DNA from: an uncultured Ignavibacteriota bacterium
GTDB lineage: Bacteria > Bacteroidota > Ignavibacteria > Palsa-1295
Length of the DNA stretch: 64,000 nt
NCBI GenBank assembly: GCA_903900335.1
Contig: CAIUMP010000017.1
Location: 62,001-126,000, forward strand
Direction: 5' to 3'
The notes under the pieces are model-generated. The model had not been told where the DNA came from. It saw nothing but the letters and a program-made list of their open reading frames with translations, and did no database searches. Position numbers and translations under genes: made by a program. Numbering within the stretch: position 1 is the first letter of the stretch; each line of letters starts with the position of its first letter. Shown here piece by piece: positions 42,568 to 52,741 of the stretch.

Positions 42568-44970
42568 ATGTTTGAGCGCCGTGTAGCTTCTCTGATCTTC
42601 GCCGTAGTTCTAATCGCCTCGACCGTTTCCCTACCCGAACTTGGCCGCTCGCAGAACATTCACCTCACCGGTACCGTCCACGAGCGTGGCTCCACCGAGG
42701 TTATACCGGGCGCATCACTCGCTATTATCGGTACCTCTCGTGGTGCGAAAGCAAATAGGGAGGGAAGATTTGATCTGAAGCTGGATGCAGGCGCTTCCTA
42801 TCGCATCCGAGTCACCTCCATTGGTTTCCGGCCCGATACGCTCCGCTTTATGCTTACGAAGGATTCAACCACTGAGATCGCCCTCAGCCCGGCACCGGTG
42901 GGCGGCGCGATGATAACCGTCTCCGCTGACGCAAGCCGACGGGAAGCTCACCGCATTATCCAGAAAGTGATTGATTCGAAAGATGCATGGCAGTCGGCAA
43001 TCAAGGATTACAAATTCCAGGTGTACGCACGTCTGAATGTGCGCACCCAGAAGGACACATCGAGCAAAGTCATTGCTATTCTCGAATCTGTTGCCGATGG
43101 ATATTGGAAGAAGGACAAGGGATATGCCGAGCGCATCACCGCGCGTAAGCAGACTGCGAATCTCCCCGCCGAGGCCAACCGCGCCGCGCTGTTCGATGTC
43201 GATAATTTTTACAACGAGCGAATTGACTTCGACGAGTACAGCGTCATCAGCCCCGTCGCGCACGATGCATTCGATAGGTATGATTATGATCTGATCGGCG
43301 AGGGAGAACTCAATGGCACTTCAGTCTATAAGATTTCCGTCGAGCCTCGCAGCGCACTGTATCCATCCTTCCAGGGTATACTCTGGATCGACAAGACAGA
43401 CTACACCATCGCGTATCTCCGACTTTCTTCGAACGAGGCGATAAAGATCGGACCCGTGAAGGATATTTCTGTATCGCAAACTTTCTCACTTGTCGATAAC
43501 AAGTATTGGATGCCGTCACAATTGGATTTTGGCTTCTCGATCAAAGTTGATTTCCCGTTCATCCCTGTCTTTCACATGGAGCAAAGCGCGGTTCTACAGG
43601 ATTATGTTATCAATGGCGGAGTGCAGGACTCGTTATTCGGTGAACGCCGTCACAGCGTTGCACCAACAGCCGACAGCGTGGACTCGGTGCACTGGGTCGC
43701 GATGCGGATGATGCCACTCGCAACGGACGAAGCCGCTGCGTATCACTCATTCGATAGTCTTGGCAAGATCCCCATCCCGCCGCCGTCGTTCTCGCCGCTT
43801 GGGCTGCTGTTCCAGATTGTCCCGATACCGGACGTCTATAGCTTCAATCGTGTCGAAGGCTCTCGCTTCACGCTTGCAAGTTCGTTCAAGCCTTCGGATG
43901 CGTGGCCGCTTACGATTGGCGGATCAGTCGGCTATGGCGTTGGCGATAACCGATGGAAGTACTCTATCTCGGCCACGCAAGGATTAACCTGGACGAAAAA
44001 CCGCCGCATGAGCGCAAGCATGTCGCTCTCCGGCGATGTGGACTTTGGTGGGATGAAGACAACGACTTCGGTCACCTCATCAATCGGTGGTCGAGTCTAT
44101 GATACGTATATCATGCGAGGGCAGGAGTATGACCGCTCTGTCAATACTCTCACGGCTCTCTTCCTCCATAATGATTATCCGGATTATTATCGGGCGAAGG
44201 GATTCACAATCGATTACTCACTCGACCCGAATTCTAAATTCTCTTCTGGACTGCATTTCAAGAACGAGGATCAAACCAGCTTGAAGAATGTGACAAACTA
44301 CAGCCTACTGTTGGCCAGCGATACCTTCAGAACAAATTCCGCGATCAACGACGGGCGGCTTCACGAGATCGGCGCCTTCGCTACTGAGAGTTTCTCCTCT
44401 GGAAATTGGCAGGGATCGGGGAGTCTTCAATTCGCATACTCAAGTGCTGGTATCGGCAGTCAGTTTGACTATTTGACCGGAGCGATCGAAGCCTCTCTCG
44501 AAGGAAAAACTGGCGGCTGGGGCAGAACGTGGTTACACGGAAAGTTCGATTACACCCTGAACGGATCGCTTCCCAATCAGTCGCTATTCCATTTCGAATC
44601 ACGCAATGTAGTGCTTGCACCTCGCGAAACCTTCCGAACCATGTCGCCGCTGGAGTTCCGGGGCGATCGCGCTTCTTCGCTCATGTTCGAGCAAAACTTT
44701 TACGATCTTCCGACAAGAGCCCTCGGAATTAAGCTGCCGATCGATCTCCATTGGTTCGGATTTGCCAATGCCGCCACTATGGATATTACGGCGAAGAGCC
44801 AGAATGCTCTCGCCACCCCTGTTGAACCAATTGGCCTAACGCCGTACCTCGAAGCTGGCTTCGGCATCGGCAATATTCTCAACATCTTCCGCTTCGATGC
44901 TACATGGCGCCTGACACACAAAGTCGATCGCAATTTCTTCGTGACGGGGACGCTGGCGTTTAGTTTTTGA
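42568..44970 (+). CDS. DUF5686-family outer-membrane protein with carboxypeptidase-like regulatory domain
   Basis: An 800-residue exported protein. The ATG at 42568 begins a proper signal peptide (MFERRVASLIFAVVLIASTVSLP); an ATG at 42499 runs through a tandem duplication. A CarboxypepD_reg-like beta domain is at about 30-115 (TGTVHERGSTEVIPGASLAI ... FRPDTLRFML). The DUF5686 core follows (EAHRIIQKVIDSK, then EYSVISPVAHDAFDRYDYDL, LWIDKTDYTIAYLRL and KYWMPSQLDFGF). The second half alternates aromatic strands as a barrel and ends in FVTGTLAFSF with a terminal Phe. DUF5686 proteins are common in Bacteroidota and their function is unsettled. Divergent from pckA. Confidence 0.85.
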   Translation: MFERRVASLIFAVVLIASTVSLPELGRSQNIHLTGTVHERGSTEVIPGASLAIIGTSRGAKANREGRFDLKLDAGASYRIRVTSIGFRPDTLRFMLTKDSTTEIALSPAPVGGAMITVSADASRREAHRIIQKVIDSKDAWQSAIKDYKFQVYARLNVRTQKDTSSKVIAILESVADGYWKKDKGYAERITARKQTANLPAEANRAALFDVDNFYNERIDFDEYSVISPVAHDAFDRYDYDLIGEGELNGTSVYKISVEPRSALYPSFQGILWIDKTDYTIAYLRLSSNEAIKIGPVKDISVSQTFSLVDNKYWMPSQLDFGFSIKVDFPFIPVFHMEQSAVLQDYVINGGVQDSLFGERRHSVAPTADSVDSVHWVAMRMMPLATDEAAAYHSFDSLGKIPIPPPSFSPLGLLFQIVPIPDVYSFNRVEGSRFTLASSFKPSDAWPLTIGGSVGYGVGDNRWKYSISATQGLTWTKNRRMSASMSLSGDVDFGGMKTTTSVTSSIGGRVYDTYIMRGQEYDRSVNTLTALFLHNDYPDYYRAKGFTIDYSLDPNSKFSSGLHFKNEDQTSLKNVTNYSLLLASDTFRTNSAINDGRLHEIGAFATESFSSGNWQGSGSLQFAYSSAGIGSQFDYLTGAIEASLEGKTGGWGRTWLHGKFDYTLNGSLPNQSLFHFESRNVVLAPRETFRTMSPLEFRGDRASSLMFEQNFYDLPTRALGIKLPIDLHWFGFANAATMDITAKSQNALATPVEPIGLTPYLEAGFGIGNILNIFRFDATWRLTHKVDRNFFVTGTLAFSF

Positions 44971-44988
44971 AGATGCTGGCGCACACTT

Positions 44989-45089
44989 GTCATTCCCGCG
45001 AAAGAGGGAATCCACAACGTTGTCGATAGTGGGACTCTGGATTCCCGCCCCCGATCAGGTTGAGGGCAAGCGATTCGCGGGAATGAGAC
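44989..45089. repeat. dRS3-like element with one interrupted end
   Basis: The left end GTCATTCCCGCGAAAGAGGG is a near-consensus palindrome. The right end GGATTCCC ... GATTCGCGGGAATGAGAC is split by about 25 extra bases (around 45048-45072). It lies just after the DUF5686 gene. Confidence 0.75.
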
Positions 45090-45120
45090 GGTGACGGACA
45101 CCAGCTCTTAGCTGTGGCCT

Positions 45121-45315
45121 TTAGGATCCGGCTCCCGCTGCCGCATTTATGCCTTTACCAGTACTCCCGCCATCGAATGGCCAGTCATCTCGCTTCCCAT
45201 CGCGATAATTAGTCTCAAAACTATCGTCGGGCAAGCGCTTATACCTCCTCACGGTGAAGAGCACAAGCCCCAAAAACGCTGCAAGTACACCAACTTCAAT
45301 TATTGTTAAGACCAT
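45121..45315 (-). CDS. Small single-helix membrane protein of unknown function
   Basis: A 64-residue protein from the ATG at 45315 (an ATG eight codons upstream is also in frame). One helix (MVLTIIEVGVLAAFLGLVLFTV) is followed by a basic RRYKRL and an acidic, polar tail ending in KGINAAAGAGS. Unrecognised. It is supported by its clear membrane segment and by occupying a gap between two convergent-free genes, but small size makes it uncertain. Confidence 0.45.
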   Translation of the reverse strand: MVLTIIEVGVLAAFLGLVLFTVRRYKRLPDDSFETNYRDGKRDDWPFDGGSTGKGINAAAGAGS

Positions 45316-45450
45316 AGCGCAAAAGCAACACACAGACATCTGGAGTCATTGCACTTCCGATGATGCCGGGAATGTCAATAAAGCTCAAAAAGGTTTCGAT
45401 TCGCCAATACCCGAACTCCCTCCCCCCACCCGCCTGTTCACACCCCGCTT

Positions 45451-46371
45451 ATGACACAATTCCAACCGTCCGATTTCGAGTCTCTGCCGTGCGATTTTTG
45501 CGGGGCAGATGAGCCGCAGCTAAAATATACGAAGCGCGGGTTTTCTATCGTCGAGTGCAAGAAGTGCGGAATGGTCTATACCAATCCGCGGCTCAATGGC
45601 GCGAAGATCGGGGAGTTGTACGACGCCGATTATTTTCAGGGGCATGGCTTTGACACAAGCGTTAACTACGTCAAAGAGGTTGATGAGTACGGCGCGGAAA
45701 AGGCTACCTACACGCTGAACGATTGGGATTCCGACACGATCCTCTCGATGCTCTCAGGGAGCAAGGGTACCGGGGGCGGTGCCCGCCACGCGTTGTTGGA
45801 GATTGGCTGTGGCACAGGTGTCTTCCTTGCCAAAGCCCGCGAGCATGGCTTCGATTGTCAGGGATTAGAGCTGAGCAGCTATGCCGCAGATTTCGTCCGC
45901 AACATGGGCATTCCCGTGCAGACCAAATCCATTGAGGATGCTGAACATGCGGAAAACTCTTTCGATGCGATCGTCATGCGCGAGGTCATCGAGCACTTGC
46001 CGCATCCGATGGAGTCTCTCAAGACTATCCATCGCTGGCTGAAACCGGGCGGCGTGCTCTTCATGGCTACAGGGAACTACGATTGCCCCGAGCGCAAGCT
46101 CCGCGGCAGTGACTGGTTCTACTTCATGCCGGAGGGTCATCTCTACTACTTTTCGAACCGCACGATGTCGAAATATCTTAAGAAATCGGGATTCCGAGTC
46201 GTGCGAGTAACGAATCAGGGCGACATGCTTATGGAAATGCTCCGCAAGTATGGAATATTAGAAAAAGGTCATGCTGCGCCGCGCAACCTATTGAAGCGTG
46301 TCGTGTTCCATTCAGTGCGTGCCGTTAATCATTTCGTTTCCAGCGGCATGAGAATTTACGCCGTGAAATAG
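45451..46371 (+). CDS. Class I SAM-dependent methyltransferase with N-terminal zinc-ribbon motif
   Basis: A 306-residue methyltransferase. The N-terminus has two CxxC pairs (Cys14/Cys17 in LPCDFCGAD and Cys36/Cys39 in VECKKCGMVYTNPRL), a zinc-ribbon-like arrangement seen in sugar- or lipid-modifying members of the group. The SAM site is ALLEIGCGTGVFL (EIGCGTG at 117-123), followed by FDAIVMREVIEHLPHP and RWLKPGGVLFMATGN. The substrate is unknown; this subgroup is often found near polysaccharide or O-antigen genes, but none are here. It is on the same strand as the two subtilases, 31 bases upstream. Confidence 0.88.
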   Translation: MTQFQPSDFESLPCDFCGADEPQLKYTKRGFSIVECKKCGMVYTNPRLNGAKIGELYDADYFQGHGFDTSVNYVKEVDEYGAEKATYTLNDWDSDTILSMLSGSKGTGGGARHALLEIGCGTGVFLAKAREHGFDCQGLELSSYAADFVRNMGIPVQTKSIEDAEHAENSFDAIVMREVIEHLPHPMESLKTIHRWLKPGGVLFMATGNYDCPERKLRGSDWFYFMPEGHLYYFSNRTMSKYLKKSGFRVVRVTNQGDMLMEMLRKYGILEKGHAAPRNLLKRVVFHSVRAVNHFVSSGMRIYAVK

Positions 46372-46402
46372 CGGTGGATGACCCACCATCCCAAGGCCCG
46401 AA

Positions 46403-49400
46403 ATGCGCTCGCTTCTCGTTCTCGTACTCCTCACATGCTCCGCTCAGGGATTCGCCCAGACACGGTCTGATGAGATACCGCGCTCGCTGTTGATCCGGGT
46501 CGCACCCGAACGAGTAGCCGAGCTTGCGCGGGCCTTCGAAACCGTTCGACCAGCGTCCGATCCGACATTCTCACACAACAGTATTTATTCCGCTTCTCTC
46601 GAAGACGATTCGCTCATCTGGCGGATACTCGGCTTACCGACGGCCTTTCACGGACTTCGACTCAGGCCGTATCTTCCAACGCACAGCATCGCATTCGAAG
46701 ACATTCGCGAACGGTCTAATCCGCAGCTCTTTCCTAAGCCATCGTTCACGATTGCGCAGCCTACACAAGGCCTGAATCAACTTCGCGGAGCCGAGGAAAG
46801 GCTTTCTCGCTGTTTTCTCCTTTTCTACTCGGATTCCCTTTCTCCGGAAGCAGCGGCTCGACTTTCATGCAAATCATCGGTGATCGAGCTTGCCGAAGCA
46901 AGACACTATCGTCATCCGCTTGCCTTCGTGCCGAACGATCCGCTGCTCTCGCAACAGTACGGCATTCAGCTCATTCACGCCGAGCAAGCGTGGGATGTCG
47001 TACGCTGCGACTCGTCAATGCTCCTTGCCGATGCTGACAACGGCACGGACTGGACACACGAAGATCTCGCCTCAGCAATCTACTTGAATCAAGGTGAGAT
47101 CGGAATTGACTCGAACGGAGTGGATAAGCGCGCCAACGGCGTTGATGACGACCACAACGGCATGATCGACGATTGGCATGGATGGGATTTCGATGGCCCG
47201 CAGGGCGACACTCCGGACAACGACACCCGCGGAGACGCGCCGCATGGTACGCACACTGCCGGACTTATGGCTGCCACCGGAAACAATGGCAAAGGAATCG
47301 TCGGCGTTGCATTCGGCGCACGCATCCTGGCGATAAAGATCTCACCGGATGAAGGGTCCAATTTGGATTTTGGATTTCAGGGTATCATCTACGCCGCCGA
47401 CATGCACGCGAAGGCGGTCAATTGCTCGTGGGGCGGTTCTGCGTATTCCGTGGCAGAGCAGGACGTGGTGGATTACGCCTACGCTAAAGACTGTGCCGTT
47501 ATCGCGGCGGCGGGAAATTATGGCCTCGCCGATAACAACGATCTCTACCCAGCAAGCTACAAGCACGTGCTGAGCGTCGCGATGGTCGGCAGTGGAGGTG
47601 TGATCGATACTCGGTCAAATTTCAATACGCACGTTTCTGTTTCCGCCCCGGGTGCCGGTGTTCTCAGCACCATACCGCCGAATACCTACGGTACAGAGGA
47701 CGGCACCAGCATGGCATGTCCGAATACCGTCGGCGTCGTGGCCCTTGTTCGACAGCGCTTCCCCTGGATGACCGCCGGTCAAGCGATGCAGCAGGTTCGA
47801 GCGACTTCCGGGTCAGCGATCATGGATTCCAACCGCCGTGATCTTCAGGGCCACGGTCTCATTCGTGCCGATAGCGCCGTCACGGATACTAATAGCCACT
47901 CGGCTCGTATTGAGGCGGTGACGATCGCGGATGATTTCGGGCAGGGATCGTTCTCGCCAGGAGAGAGCGGTGGTGTAGTATTGGATGTACTGAATTATCT
48001 CAAGCCAGTTCAGCAGCTACGCGGGTATGTGGAAGTGTACAAAGGTGGAAGCGCGATCAGCTTTCAACCCAAAGTCGTATCCTTTGGACAAGCGGGTACA
48101 TTGCAAAGCGTTTCGAATTTGCAGGCAGACTTACATCTGAAGGTCAACGACACGGTTGCGCCGAACACGACAGTCGTCTTCAAGGTAACTTTTTTCGATT
48201 CGCTTGTCCACTACGGTCCGGATGTGGATTTCTTTAGCTTCGTTATCAACCCGACCTATCTGGATCTAAATAGGAATAACATCACAACGACGATCAGTTC
48301 GAAGGGCTCGATCGGGTATAACGATGTTACACACAATCAATTTGGGTCAGGGTTTGAGTGGAAGAACGCACCTTCGACTATTCAGCCGTTCGGCAAAGCG
48401 CTGATGTTCCAGGGCGGATTGATGATCGGTACAGATGCAAGCCATGTCGTTGATGTGGTGCAGTCACAAGATGCCAGTTCTGCCGACGAGGACTTCAATC
48501 CAAATATTCCGGCGCGGTATGTTACCCCGCCGGACAACGCGAATGCGGTGCAGGAGATAGCCTGCGCCTATTCGGATTCTGTAGCGGACCTTGCCTTGCA
48601 AGTCGGGGTAAATGTACACCAGCGCGCCTATGAATTCACGACGGGGTCTGCCGCGAACGCGCTCGTCCTGGATTACACACTCTTCAAAGCTCCGACTGCA
48701 TCGAGCGCACCACCAACCGACAGTACCGCGGTCGCGCTGTTCTTTGACTGGGATATTGGCCTTTCCGGTGCGTTGAATATGACGCACTTCGATTCTGCGA
48801 CATCAACGGCTATCTCCAACTCGGTTGTGCCGGGTTACCCCTTCGTAGGAATGAAGATCATTTCCGCGATCCCGCACGGCGCGGAGGTGCAGTATCACGC
48901 GATCCGAAATGATGGAACCCAGGGGGACGTCAGCAGCTACCATGATTACACGAAGGAAGCCAAATGGCGTTCGATGATCGAGTGGTATCAGCAAACCGGA
49001 CCTGGCGACATTTCGCATACCTTTGGGCTCAAGAACATGCCTATGAAGTCAGAGGACTCCGTTCAAATGACCGTCGTCATCGCACTCGGGGAGAATGCCG
49101 ATCAGCTCCGCCACACCATTGATGTAGCGACAGTCTTGTGGTATGCGAAGCTTGGAGTCCGCCCGGAAACAACACCCGGTGCGTTCGCAATCGAAGCATA
49201 TCCGAACCCATTTCAATCATCGCTCCATGTTTGCTGGCCCTTCGCCGCAGGTGATGGCGCGGCACACGTTGCCATTCGTGATATGATTGGTAGGGTCGTG
49301 GCGTCTGGGGACTACCAGGGAACTTCCTGCGATATTTCATCGCTTCGTCTTCCGCCGGGAGTGTACGTCGCGGAGGTTCGAATTGGGGGCCTGCGTCTGA

Positions 49401-49426
49401 CAAAAGAACTCGTCTCCATCCGGTGA
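46403..49426 (+). CDS. Secreted subtilisin-like serine protease (S8) with T9SS sorting domain, copy 1
   Basis: A 1007-residue exported protease. A signal peptide (MRSLLVLVLLTCSAQGFAQ) is followed by a ~170-residue propeptide-like region (RLRPYLPTHSIAFEDIRERS). The S8 domain carries Asp212 (ADADNGTDWTHEDL), His281 (DAPHGTHTAGLM) and Ser436 (EDGTSMACPNTVG), with oxyanion-region Asn340 (AVNCSWGG). An Asp/Asn-rich insert (NGVDDDHNGMIDDW) may bind calcium. Beta domains follow, and then a type IX sorting domain (AYPNPFQSSLHVCW ... GLRLTKELVSI). It is 38 bases upstream of its paralogue. Confidence 0.92.
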   Translation: MRSLLVLVLLTCSAQGFAQTRSDEIPRSLLIRVAPERVAELARAFETVRPASDPTFSHNSIYSASLEDDSLIWRILGLPTAFHGLRLRPYLPTHSIAFEDIRERSNPQLFPKPSFTIAQPTQGLNQLRGAEERLSRCFLLFYSDSLSPEAAARLSCKSSVIELAEARHYRHPLAFVPNDPLLSQQYGIQLIHAEQAWDVVRCDSSMLLADADNGTDWTHEDLASAIYLNQGEIGIDSNGVDKRANGVDDDHNGMIDDWHGWDFDGPQGDTPDNDTRGDAPHGTHTAGLMAATGNNGKGIVGVAFGARILAIKISPDEGSNLDFGFQGIIYAADMHAKAVNCSWGGSAYSVAEQDVVDYAYAKDCAVIAAAGNYGLADNNDLYPASYKHVLSVAMVGSGGVIDTRSNFNTHVSVSAPGAGVLSTIPPNTYGTEDGTSMACPNTVGVVALVRQRFPWMTAGQAMQQVRATSGSAIMDSNRRDLQGHGLIRADSAVTDTNSHSARIEAVTIADDFGQGSFSPGESGGVVLDVLNYLKPVQQLRGYVEVYKGGSAISFQPKVVSFGQAGTLQSVSNLQADLHLKVNDTVAPNTTVVFKVTFFDSLVHYGPDVDFFSFVINPTYLDLNRNNITTTISSKGSIGYNDVTHNQFGSGFEWKNAPSTIQPFGKALMFQGGLMIGTDASHVVDVVQSQDASSADEDFNPNIPARYVTPPDNANAVQEIACAYSDSVADLALQVGVNVHQRAYEFTTGSAANALVLDYTLFKAPTASSAPPTDSTAVALFFDWDIGLSGALNMTHFDSATSTAISNSVVPGYPFVGMKIISAIPHGAEVQYHAIRNDGTQGDVSSYHDYTKEAKWRSMIEWYQQTGPGDISHTFGLKNMPMKSEDSVQMTVVIALGENADQLRHTIDVATVLWYAKLGVRPETTPGAFAIEAYPNPFQSSLHVCWPFAAGDGAAHVAIRDMIGRVVASGDYQGTSCDISSLRLPPGVYVAEVRIGGLRLTKELVSIR

Positions 49427-49464
49427 CTTATCACTTGGGATTTGCCATCGCTACTGATTGACCG

Positions 49465-52400
49465 ATGTTCACTCGCATACTGTTTCTTTTTCTTTTCCTT
49501 TCGTTCGCGGCCTTCTTGCCCTCTGGTTCGTTGGCCGTCACTCCAAAGTCGGAGGCCGTGCCGCACCTTGTCCGCCTGCTTCTGAGGGCTGACGCTGCCG
49601 CAAAGTTGCATCCTGCATTCGCTGCAAAGCGAGCAACATGTTTCGACATCCAGCGCATCTCGCTTGATTCAACGGACAACCTCTCGCAATTCCTTGGTCT
49701 TTCGGCGCGCATTCACCCGTCGCGTCTTCGTCCATTCCTTCCGGAGCACAGCCTCGTTTTTGAAGACGTTCGTGAGCACCTGAATCCTTCACTCTTCGCG
49801 CCGAAGATTTCGTTACAGAGCGTACGCGTTGGTGAGAACGCACTACTACGTAGCAGCGAGGAAAGACTCTCTCGTTGGTTCACCCTCCAATTCTCCGACA
49901 ACATCAGCCCGGAGCAAGTTGCACGCTGGTGCTCGACGTCGGCATCTGTAGAGTTCGCCGAACCGGTCTTTGCGCGCATGCTGTGTGATTCCATGCGCTA
50001 CACTACAAATGATCCCTTGTCGGACTCCCAATATGCGCTCAAAATGATGCATGTGCTGGGAGCATGGAAGATCGTCCGTTGTGACTCCGCCATTCCAAAC
50101 AATGACACCATGGTACTGGCGGATGTGGATGAAGGAGCCGATCTGTATCATGAAGATTTGCAGCTGGCCGTTTGGCGCAATCCCGGTGAAACTGGTCCTG
50201 CAGTGACGGGTGGCGAAAGGGACACGAACCACATCGACGACGACAGCGACGGCTATATCGACGATTGGGAGGGTTGGGATTTTGCTGGTTACTTCGGAGA
50301 TGGGTTGCAGCATAACAGTCCCTACTCTATGCGCGAGCATGGCAGCCACACTGCAGGAATCATGGGTGCCGTCGGCAACAACGGCGTTGGCATTGCGGGT
50401 GTGGCGTTCGGCTCAAAGATCATGGTGCTAAAAGCCTCTTCCAGTTTCGATAACTTCATCGTCGCTGGCGACGAAGCCATTGCCTATGCGGCAGATCACA
50501 AGGCGAAGGTGGTCAATTGCAGTTGGGGAGGATACAACCGATCTATTTCCGAACAAGACATCATAGACTACGCGTACGCTAAGGGATCCATCGTTGTCGT
50601 CTCCGGAGGTAACCTCGGCAACCGTAATTCCAAATTGACGGAGTTCTACCCGGCTTCCTGTCGGCACGCCGTGTCCGTTACGTCTGTCAATGATGCGCGT
50701 GTACTTCAGGACTATCCCACGTACAACACCCACGTTGCCTTCGCAGCGCCCGGAGAACGCATATTGAGCACCGTTCACAAGGATGGATCCAACCCCACAG
50801 GATACTTGGAAGACTATGGCACAAGCATGGCAGCGCCGAACGCCAGCGGTGCGCTCGGGCTTGTCTGGCAGCATTTTCCTTCCTATACCAACCGGCAAAC
50901 CACTGAGCGACTCCGCGTGACCTGCGACACGATCTCCGGCTCTCATCCAGGATTTCGTGGTAAAGGGCTGATCAATGTCTATCGCGCAGTCACCGATCCG
51001 CACAGCTACTCGCTGCGTCTTGATTCCGCCTCGGTCGCGCGGCATAGCGGGAAGGGCGTCCTTCGTGCAGGCGATCTAGCCGACGTACAATTGAACTTCA
51101 CGAATGTACTTGACCCACTCTCGCACGCGAAGGTCCGGTTGGAATTTTTGAATGATATGGGTGATTCGTTGCAGTCGGGATATGTGACGGCTTCGAAGAC
51201 CGCTTTCGATCTTGGAGCAATGGGCACCCTTGCCTCTTCGCCAGTCCAGAATTTCGCAATTCAGACCGACAGCAAAGTACCTGCTCTCACCAAGGTCTTC
51301 TGTCGGCTATGGATCAGCGATAGTTCGGTTGGCTATGTTGGGGACTACGACTACTTTGATTTTACTATCAACCCCGGATACGAAACGTTGGATGCCAACA
51401 ATGTCACCGTTTCCTTCGACGACAAAGGGTGCATCGGATTCCGCGATCAGCAGTATGACGTACAGGGTGATGGCCTGGTCTGGACAAAAGCGCCGGGATC
51501 CATCCTGCTTGATGGCCGTTCAGTTCTGCTCGATGGCGGTCTTGTCGTTGCAAGTGACGCGCTACACTCTGCCAATGGATTTGGTGGACTAGGGTTCGAT
51601 CCCGAAAGGCATCTTGATTTTGCCTCGCTTGCGCCTATCGTGCGTACGGAAACCACCCCGTATGGTCCTGGCCAGATGCTGGAGATCCACTTCTCCGATA
51701 CAAGCGCACCCATCGCCGGACATGTGGGAGTACGTGTCGCTGAAACGGCCTATGAGCTAAAGGCCGCTGCAGCCGCTAATACGTTCATTACACACTACGC
51801 ATTCCTCCCTGGAACAGTACCTGCCCGGTTCGACGCCGGACTCTTCATGGATTGGGATATCGGACAGACTGGACTACAGGACACTGCATATTTTAATGCC
51901 GTTGACAGCATCTTCTATATCTTCCGCAAGGATCCCTCGTATCCTTACGTGGGGATGAAGCTGGTTCATCCAGGAATTGGTGTCACCGCTACCCACTACG
52001 CGTTGAGGCTCGACACCGACGATGGAGGGATCACCTTTACAGACCCGCTCCACTTTACCTCCACCTACGAACACGGTGCTGACACGGCAACGGACAGTAT
52101 CACATGGGCGTTGTTCCAAAGCAACAAGCGCTCCGCTGGCGCAGGAGATGTGGCCGTACTTTTCGGCGATAAGGATCTTTCGTTGGCAAGCGGCTCGTCA
52201 GAGATGACGATGATACTCGGCTTCGGAGTCTCTCAAGCTGACGTACGATTGTCCCTCATCAATACGCAAGCTATCATGGAGGGACGCTCGGAAGTGGCAT
52301 CGCGTGAGAAACTGACGCAACCTGAACTCGAGGTTTGGCCCGACCCTGTTACCAATGGTACCAGGATCGAAGTACTTGGCAGTGCAGCAGAAACTACTCT

Positions 52401-52581
52401 GGACGTGAGCCTGTGGGATGCCATCGGTCGCTGTGTACGGCCAGAGCAAAGCTTGGAAAATGGCGGGAGAGAGGATCTATCCTGGCTGCCCGCCGGCATC
52501 TACACGGTGCAGGTTGTCGTAAGGGACCGCAGTTCGGCTCAGGAAGGGAAGCGTTTGTTCAGGACGATCGTCAAAGAGTAG
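49465..52581 (+). CDS. Secreted subtilisin-like serine protease (S8) with T9SS sorting domain, copy 2
   Basis: A 1038-residue paralogue of the previous gene. A signal peptide (MFTRILFLFLFLSFAAFLPS) precedes a propeptide with the same motif (RLRPFLPEHSLVFEDVREHL). The triad is Asp222 (ADVDEGADLYHEDL), His292 (REHGSHTAGIM) and Ser454 (DYGTSMAAPNASG), with Asn351 (VVNCSWGGYN). The Asp-rich insert reads NHIDDDSDGYIDDW. The C-terminal sorting domain is VWPDPVTNGTRIEVL ... GKRLFRTIVKE. The HGSH motif replaces HGTH, a conservative change. The two genes look like a tandem duplication that has diverged widely. Confidence 0.92.
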   Translation: MFTRILFLFLFLSFAAFLPSGSLAVTPKSEAVPHLVRLLLRADAAAKLHPAFAAKRATCFDIQRISLDSTDNLSQFLGLSARIHPSRLRPFLPEHSLVFEDVREHLNPSLFAPKISLQSVRVGENALLRSSEERLSRWFTLQFSDNISPEQVARWCSTSASVEFAEPVFARMLCDSMRYTTNDPLSDSQYALKMMHVLGAWKIVRCDSAIPNNDTMVLADVDEGADLYHEDLQLAVWRNPGETGPAVTGGERDTNHIDDDSDGYIDDWEGWDFAGYFGDGLQHNSPYSMREHGSHTAGIMGAVGNNGVGIAGVAFGSKIMVLKASSSFDNFIVAGDEAIAYAADHKAKVVNCSWGGYNRSISEQDIIDYAYAKGSIVVVSGGNLGNRNSKLTEFYPASCRHAVSVTSVNDARVLQDYPTYNTHVAFAAPGERILSTVHKDGSNPTGYLEDYGTSMAAPNASGALGLVWQHFPSYTNRQTTERLRVTCDTISGSHPGFRGKGLINVYRAVTDPHSYSLRLDSASVARHSGKGVLRAGDLADVQLNFTNVLDPLSHAKVRLEFLNDMGDSLQSGYVTASKTAFDLGAMGTLASSPVQNFAIQTDSKVPALTKVFCRLWISDSSVGYVGDYDYFDFTINPGYETLDANNVTVSFDDKGCIGFRDQQYDVQGDGLVWTKAPGSILLDGRSVLLDGGLVVASDALHSANGFGGLGFDPERHLDFASLAPIVRTETTPYGPGQMLEIHFSDTSAPIAGHVGVRVAETAYELKAAAAANTFITHYAFLPGTVPARFDAGLFMDWDIGQTGLQDTAYFNAVDSIFYIFRKDPSYPYVGMKLVHPGIGVTATHYALRLDTDDGGITFTDPLHFTSTYEHGADTATDSITWALFQSNKRSAGAGDVAVLFGDKDLSLASGSSEMTMILGFGVSQADVRLSLINTQAIMEGRSEVASREKLTQPELEVWPDPVTNGTRIEVLGSAAETTLDVSLWDAIGRCVRPEQSLENGGREDLSWLPAGIYTVQVVVRDRSSAQEGKRLFRTIVKE

Positions 52582-52741
52582 CGACCGACCAGCGAATTCC
52601 CCAACTTTCTTTCCGGGTAGCGGGTTGCAAGCTTTTCTACGGCATCCAATTTCTTCGTATATTGGATGCGTGTATGATGGGCACCTCCGCGATGCCGCAC
52701 ATCACAAGAAGTATTTTTATCGCATTCAAAGATCAAGCATT

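Noticed and set aside
45121-45315. Toxin-antitoxin or phage holin call for the small membrane protein
   Set aside because: Only one hydrophobic helix is visible, with no partner gene or motif to support either role.
46372-46388. Hairpin GGTGG-ATGAC-CCACC as a terminator
   Set aside because: The five-base stem is weak, lacks a T-run and lies only 15 bases before the next ATG.
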